DNA from: Flavobacterium laiguense
GTDB lineage: Bacteria > Bacteroidota > Bacteroidia > Flavobacteriales > Flavobacteriaceae
Length of the DNA stretch: 64,000 nucleotides
Reading direction: 5' to 3'
NCBI RefSeq assembly: GCF_003097655.1
Contig: NZ_QCZH01000008.1
Location: 1 to 64,000 of the forward strand
Position numbers and translations under genes: made by a program. This document shows, piece after piece, positions 61,202 to 64,000 of this stretch. Positions within the stretch are counted from its first letter, which is position 1; every line of letters begins with the position of its first letter. The notes under the pieces were generated by a model. That model was not told where the DNA came from and did not search any database. It saw only the letters and a list, made by a program, of their open reading frames with translations.

Positions 61202-62074
61202 ATGGATAATCAAAAAAATAAATCGGTAGCCATTACCGGTGCAGGTAGCGGTTTAGGTCGTGATATAGCATTGGGCTTTGCCCAAAAAGGGTACAAAGTT
61301 TTTGGCACGGCATTTTCGCAAGCAGAAATTTCAGTATTTAAATCCACTTCGTCAGATGCGGACATTACTCTTAGTATTTGCAACATTACCAAAGAGGAAG
61401 AGGTGAAAAATTGGCAAAATGCAGTAACAGCTTCCCTCAACGGAAAAGGGCTTGATTTGCTCATCAATAATGCGGGTGTACTCACGCCTGGACCAATGGA
61501 AGTATTAAAATTAGATGCCATCCGCCACGAATTTGAGGTAAACGTTTTTGGCAGCCTTTCGGTTATCAATGCTTTTTTGCCTTTGTTAAGAAAATCAAAA
61601 GGACGTATTGTGCAAATCGGCTCTATGACAGGACGTTTCCCGCTTCCTTTCAGTGGTCCTTCTAGTGCTTCAAAAGCAACGATGGAGGCATTTGCAGATG
61701 TGTTCAGGATAGAATTGAAACCATTTGGAATTGATTTCGTGATGGCACAACCTGGCCGTATGCTTACCGGTGGCCCCGCCAAAACGGCCGCACTTTTGAA
61801 ACAGATTTCCGATACAATGACGGCAGAAGAGCGACAATTGTATGGTAAACAATTCGACCAATTTACGGAAGCTCTCAACGGTATGCAAAATGCCGGTTTG
61901 CCAGCTGTTGAAGCCGCAAAAAGAGTGATAGAAATATCGGAACAAATGCCGGCACCAAGCAGGGCGACTATCGGGAAAGATGCCGAAGAAATTCTTCAAG
62001 CGGTTCGTGAAAAATCGGACGAGGAATTGGATCAAATGAAAATGAAAATTTTTGGCTTGGACAAAATAAATTAA
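61202..62074 (+). CDS. Short-chain dehydrogenase/reductase with altered active site
   Basis: This 290-residue SDR has the cofactor motif GAGSGLG (13-19), INNAG near 88-92 and S141 in IVQIGSMTGRF. The YxxxK motif reads S154-S-A-S-K158, so Ser takes the place of the catalytic Tyr; codon 154 is TCT, one base from TAT. The C-terminal extension (about 190-290) recalls SDR family members acting on retinol-like or steroid substrates. Either activity is lost or chemistry is altered. It starts an apparent operon with the SnoaL-like and pirin genes. Confidence 0.83.
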   Translation: MDNQKNKSVAITGAGSGLGRDIALGFAQKGYKVFGTAFSQAEISVFKSTSSDADITLSICNITKEEEVKNWQNAVTASLNGKGLDLLINNAGVLTPGPMEVLKLDAIRHEFEVNVFGSLSVINAFLPLLRKSKGRIVQIGSMTGRFPLPFSGPSSASKATMEAFADVFRIELKPFGIDFVMAQPGRMLTGGPAKTAALLKQISDTMTAEERQLYGKQFDQFTEALNGMQNAGLPAVEAAKRVIEISEQMPAPSRATIGKDAEEILQAVREKSDEELDQMKMKIFGLDKIN

Positions 62075-62113
62075 CAACAAATTCAATAATAATTAATCTT
62101 AAAAACAAATAAA

Positions 62114-62542
62114 ATGACAGCAACAATTATCACAAACGATGCACAAAGCAAACAAAATGTAGAAACCGTTCTTGCTTTTTATGATGAAATGATCAACAAA
62201 AAACAAGCACCCAACGCGGTTGAAAAATATCTGACACCGGATTACATTCAGCACAATCCGATAGTGCCCACTACCGCTAAATCTTTGGGAGAGTTTTTTG
62301 GGCAAGTTGCCGCAGCGCGCCAAAACTTACGGGTAGTCATTCACCGTGTAATTGCCAGTGGCGACTATGTTTGGGCACATGTAAATTTCATCAATATATT
62401 TAATGATGAAGAGGACGACAGAGGCTTTGCCGGTGTAGATATTTATAGGTTTGATGCCAATGGAAAAATTGCAGAACATTGGGATGTATTGCAGGAAGTT
62501 CCAGACCCGAAAACAGCAGCTAATACCAACGGAATGTTTTAA
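62114..62542 (+). CDS. SnoaL-like / NTF2-fold protein
   Basis: This 142-residue protein contains VLAFYDEMINKKQAPNAVEKYLTPDYIQHNPIVP, the usual helix and strand start of SnoaL-like predicted ester cyclases. It continues with VIHRVIASGDYVWAHVNFINIFND and FDANGKIAEHWDVLQEVPD. The pocket residues are compatible with small hydrophobic ligands; the reaction is unknown. It lies between the SDR and pirin genes. Confidence 0.87.
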   Translation: MTATIITNDAQSKQNVETVLAFYDEMINKKQAPNAVEKYLTPDYIQHNPIVPTTAKSLGEFFGQVAAARQNLRVVIHRVIASGDYVWAHVNFINIFNDEEDDRGFAGVDIYRFDANGKIAEHWDVLQEVPDPKTAANTNGMF

Positions 62543-62603
62543 AACCAACAAGCGTAGAATTGCGTTTAAAAAAATGTAATGCTTCGTTTATTCAATCAAA
62601 AAA

Positions 62604-63476
62604 ATGAAAAAACAAATAAGCTTTTCAGGAAAAGGGCAAAGGGCCGATATCGGAGATATGACCATTTATCGCATTTTACCCAATAGATATGCAGACGCAG
62701 TAGGTTCGTTTGTGTTTCTTGATCATATTGCTCCAAAATTACAAACCTCGGCAAATAAAGGTGGAACTGGATCACATCCGCACCGTGGCATTGCAACATT
62801 AAGTTATGTTTTAAATGGCGAAGACGAACATTTTGATAGTGCGGGCAATTATGCCAAAGTGCATTCGGGTGGTGTGCAATGGATGAAAGCCGGTAACGGC
62901 ATAATTCACGATGAGAGTTTGAGTTATGACACAAAAACAGATAGTAAACTCACACATGGGTTTCAATTCTGGATCAATCTTCCGTCAAAAATAAAAGCAG
63001 AAAAACCGGAATATTTAGCTATTCAAGGTAATGAAGTACCACAAAAAATGTTGCCGACAGCAAGTGGATGGATAAAAGTCATTATAGGCAGTTATGAAGA
63101 ATTGAGTTCCAAAATCCCTAATTACACCGAACAATTTTTATATCATATCCATTTGGAAGCAGGAAAACAATTTTTTGTGAATATGGCCGATAAAATTGAA
63201 GTTGCAGCCTTTTTACCCACACAAAAAGCTACGATTAACGATGCAAAACATGATGCAGGCGAGTTTGTGGAGTTTGACAGAAACGCAGGAATTATCGAGA
63301 TAATCAACACTTCAAATTCAGCAATTGATGTGTTACTTTTTGGTGGAGAAAAATATACGGAACCTATCGTTGCCGAAGGTCCGTTTGTGATGAATAGCAG
63401 TGCGGAAATAGCAAATGCGTATCAAGATTTTTTTAATGAAAAGTACGGAAAAATTGATTATAATGTTGCTAAATAA
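62604..63476 (+). CDS. Pirin family protein
   Basis: This 290-residue bicupin of the pirin family may act as a metal-dependent dioxygenase (quercetinase) or redox sensor. The metal ligands are visible: H58 and H60 in SHPHRGIATLSYVL, and H102 and E104 in GIIHDES. The second cupin (about 180-270) is typical. It is the last gene of the small plus-strand group with the SDR and SnoaL-like genes. Confidence 0.92.
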   Translation: MKKQISFSGKGQRADIGDMTIYRILPNRYADAVGSFVFLDHIAPKLQTSANKGGTGSHPHRGIATLSYVLNGEDEHFDSAGNYAKVHSGGVQWMKAGNGIIHDESLSYDTKTDSKLTHGFQFWINLPSKIKAEKPEYLAIQGNEVPQKMLPTASGWIKVIIGSYEELSSKIPNYTEQFLYHIHLEAGKQFFVNMADKIEVAAFLPTQKATINDAKHDAGEFVEFDRNAGIIEIINTSNSAIDVLLFGGEKYTEPIVAEGPFVMNSSAEIANAYQDFFNEKYGKIDYNVAK

Positions 63477-63531
63477 GTACAAACCGCTAACTACGGTAAT
63501 CATCTTTTAGGATTGACCCTTAAGATTCTCT

Positions 63532-63553
63532 ATTGATATGGCGACATTGCAGA
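63532..63553 (+). pseudogene. Remnant of an alcohol dehydrogenase 3' end
   Basis: The sequence attgatatggcgacattgca reads IDMATLQ and matches the last codons (IDMATL) of the adh gene ending at 57215; the stop codon TAG is changed to CAG. The upstream sequence is unrelated. It is the left part of the right-hand copy of the 76-bp repeat. Confidence 0.65.
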
Positions 63554-63570
63554 AAAGGTGTAAAAAGCAA

Positions 63571-63605
63571 AAACCTAAACAGTTTAAAGTGTTTAGGTTT
63601 TTTTG
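63571..63605. terminator. Terminator next to tRNA-Arg
   Basis: The perfect 10-bp arms aaacctaaac and gtttaggttt enclose agtttaaagt, followed by T. It is the intact form of the hairpin found degenerate after adh. Confidence 0.75.
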
Positions 63606-63679
63606 TGACCTTGACTGGATTCAAACCAGTAACCTCTTGAGCCGTAATCAAGTGCGCTATTCAGTTGCGCCACAAGGCC
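63606..63679 (-). tRNA. tRNA-Arg (anticodon ACG)
   Basis: The minus strand folds into a full cloverleaf. The acceptor is GGCCTTG with CAAGGTC (one G-T pair), the D stem GCGC/GCGC, the anticodon stem CTTGA/TCAAG with loop TTACGGC (anticodon ACG), and the T stem ACTGG/CCAGT. A73 follows; CCA is not encoded. Confidence 0.93.
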
Positions 63680-63724
63680 TTTTATTGTGCTAAACTTGTT
63701 TTTGTATCAACCTGTTTGCGGGTG

Positions 63725-63755
63725 CAAAGATAGGAATAAATATGTATCTTGCAAG
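63725..63755 (-). promoter_or_regulatory. Promoter of tRNA-Arg
   Basis: On the minus strand a -7 TATCTTTG (63725-63732) and a -33 CTTG (63752-63755, one base off TTTG) are 19 bases apart, upstream of the tRNA. Confidence 0.6.
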
Positions 63756-63782
63756 CATGAATTTACATTAAAATAAAAAAAA

Positions 63783-64000
63783 ATGAGCTTAAAAAAGTAT
63801 ATACGTGATATTCAGGGTTTTCCGAAAGAAGGAATTGTGTTTAAAGACATCACACCTTTGTTAATTGATGCAAATGCAAGGAAAGAATGCTTAGAAATCT
63901 TGGTTTCGGCTGTAAAAGACAAAAAAATAGACAAGGTAATAGGGGTGGAAAGTCGTGGTTTTTTCTTTGGGATGCTTTTGGCACAAGAATTGAATGTGGG
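63783..64000 (+). CDS. apt: Adenine phosphoribosyltransferase (partial, runs off the window)
   Basis: The first 72 codons are present. The protein starts MSLKKYIRDIQGFPKEGIVFKDITPLL and continues KVIGVESRGFFFG, the conserved Apt start and the loop before the PRPP site. The enzyme salvages adenine to AMP. The C-terminal half with the PRPP-binding motif is outside the window. Confidence 0.93.
   Translation, partial: MSLKKYIRDIQGFPKEGIVFKDITPLLIDANARKECLEILVSAVKDKKIDKVIGVESRGFFFGMLLAQELNV

Larger units (their letters stand above)
63532..63607. repeat. 76-bp direct repeat, right copy
   Basis: This copy matches 57195-57270 along its full length. It contains the intact terminator stem and ends at the tRNA-Arg 3' end. 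Confidence 0.75.

Overview
The window looks like a chromosome segment of a Flavobacterium species (Bacteroidota, Flavobacteriia). The DNA is AT-rich, promoters carry the Bacteroidota -7 box TAnnTTTG, Shine-Dalgarno sequences are mostly absent, and nearly all recognisable proteins resemble Flavobacterium families. The tyrosine ammonia-lyase is very close to the characterised F. johnsoniae enzyme as I remember it.

Layout. (1) 1-1.5 kb: a lone XerC/D-type tyrosine recombinase with a tandem repeat at its start. (2) 1.5-4.6 kb, minus strand: an arsenic operon arsR, DUF6428, arsC, acr3. (3) 4.6-7.5 kb: a small secreted protein, a MITE-like inverted-repeat element, and three tandem paralogous secreted proteins of unknown function. 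(4) 7.5-43.8 kb: a nearly complete flexirubin (dialkylresorcinol-esterified aryl polyene) gene cluster. (5) 44-56 kb: housekeeping and accessory genes (acyl-CoA dehydrogenase, fumarylacetoacetase, glyA, miaE, GNAT, VOC, stress protein, pentapeptide protein, S41 peptidase, serine hydrolase, MarR). (6) 56-63.5 kb: a zinc alcohol dehydrogenase, then a 6.3-kb block (TPR protein, Tet-type MFS exporter, Crp/Fnr regulator, SDR, SnoaL-like, pirin) bracketed by a 76-bp direct repeat of the adh 3' end plus terminator. (7) tRNA-Arg(ACG) on the minus strand and the first part of apt.

How the flexirubin cluster is likely to work. The ammonia-lyase makes p-coumarate from tyrosine, and a PaaK-like ligase (42.5 kb) would load it onto one of two acyl carrier proteins. 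Three Cys-containing FabF-type ketosynthases, two KS-like proteins without catalytic residues, FabG and three hotdog dehydratases then elongate it into the aryl polyene. DarB (KAS III type) and DarA (flavodoxin-like) make the dialkylresorcinol. A halogenase and a methyltransferase that lacks the usual OMT histidine probably decorate the aryl ring. Several acyltransferase-like proteins (LpxL-like, BtrH-like, an MMPL-fused PlsC domain, a C45-type lipoprotein) compete for the esterification step. An ABC exporter, an MMPL/RND pump, a LolA-like carrier and a lipoprotein would move the pigment to the outer membrane.

The main oddities are inserted or degenerate parts: a 23S-rRNA-intervening-sequence-type four-helix gene inside the pigment operon with its 3' end duplicated, three outer-membrane barrel paralogues in the same operon, dehydratases and KS homologues without canonical catalytic residues, an SDR whose catalytic Tyr is Ser by one base change, and several families of intergenic inverted repeats, including copies of a structured element that may be the Flavo-1 RNA motif. 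No CRISPR array, prophage, rRNA operon or transposase was seen.
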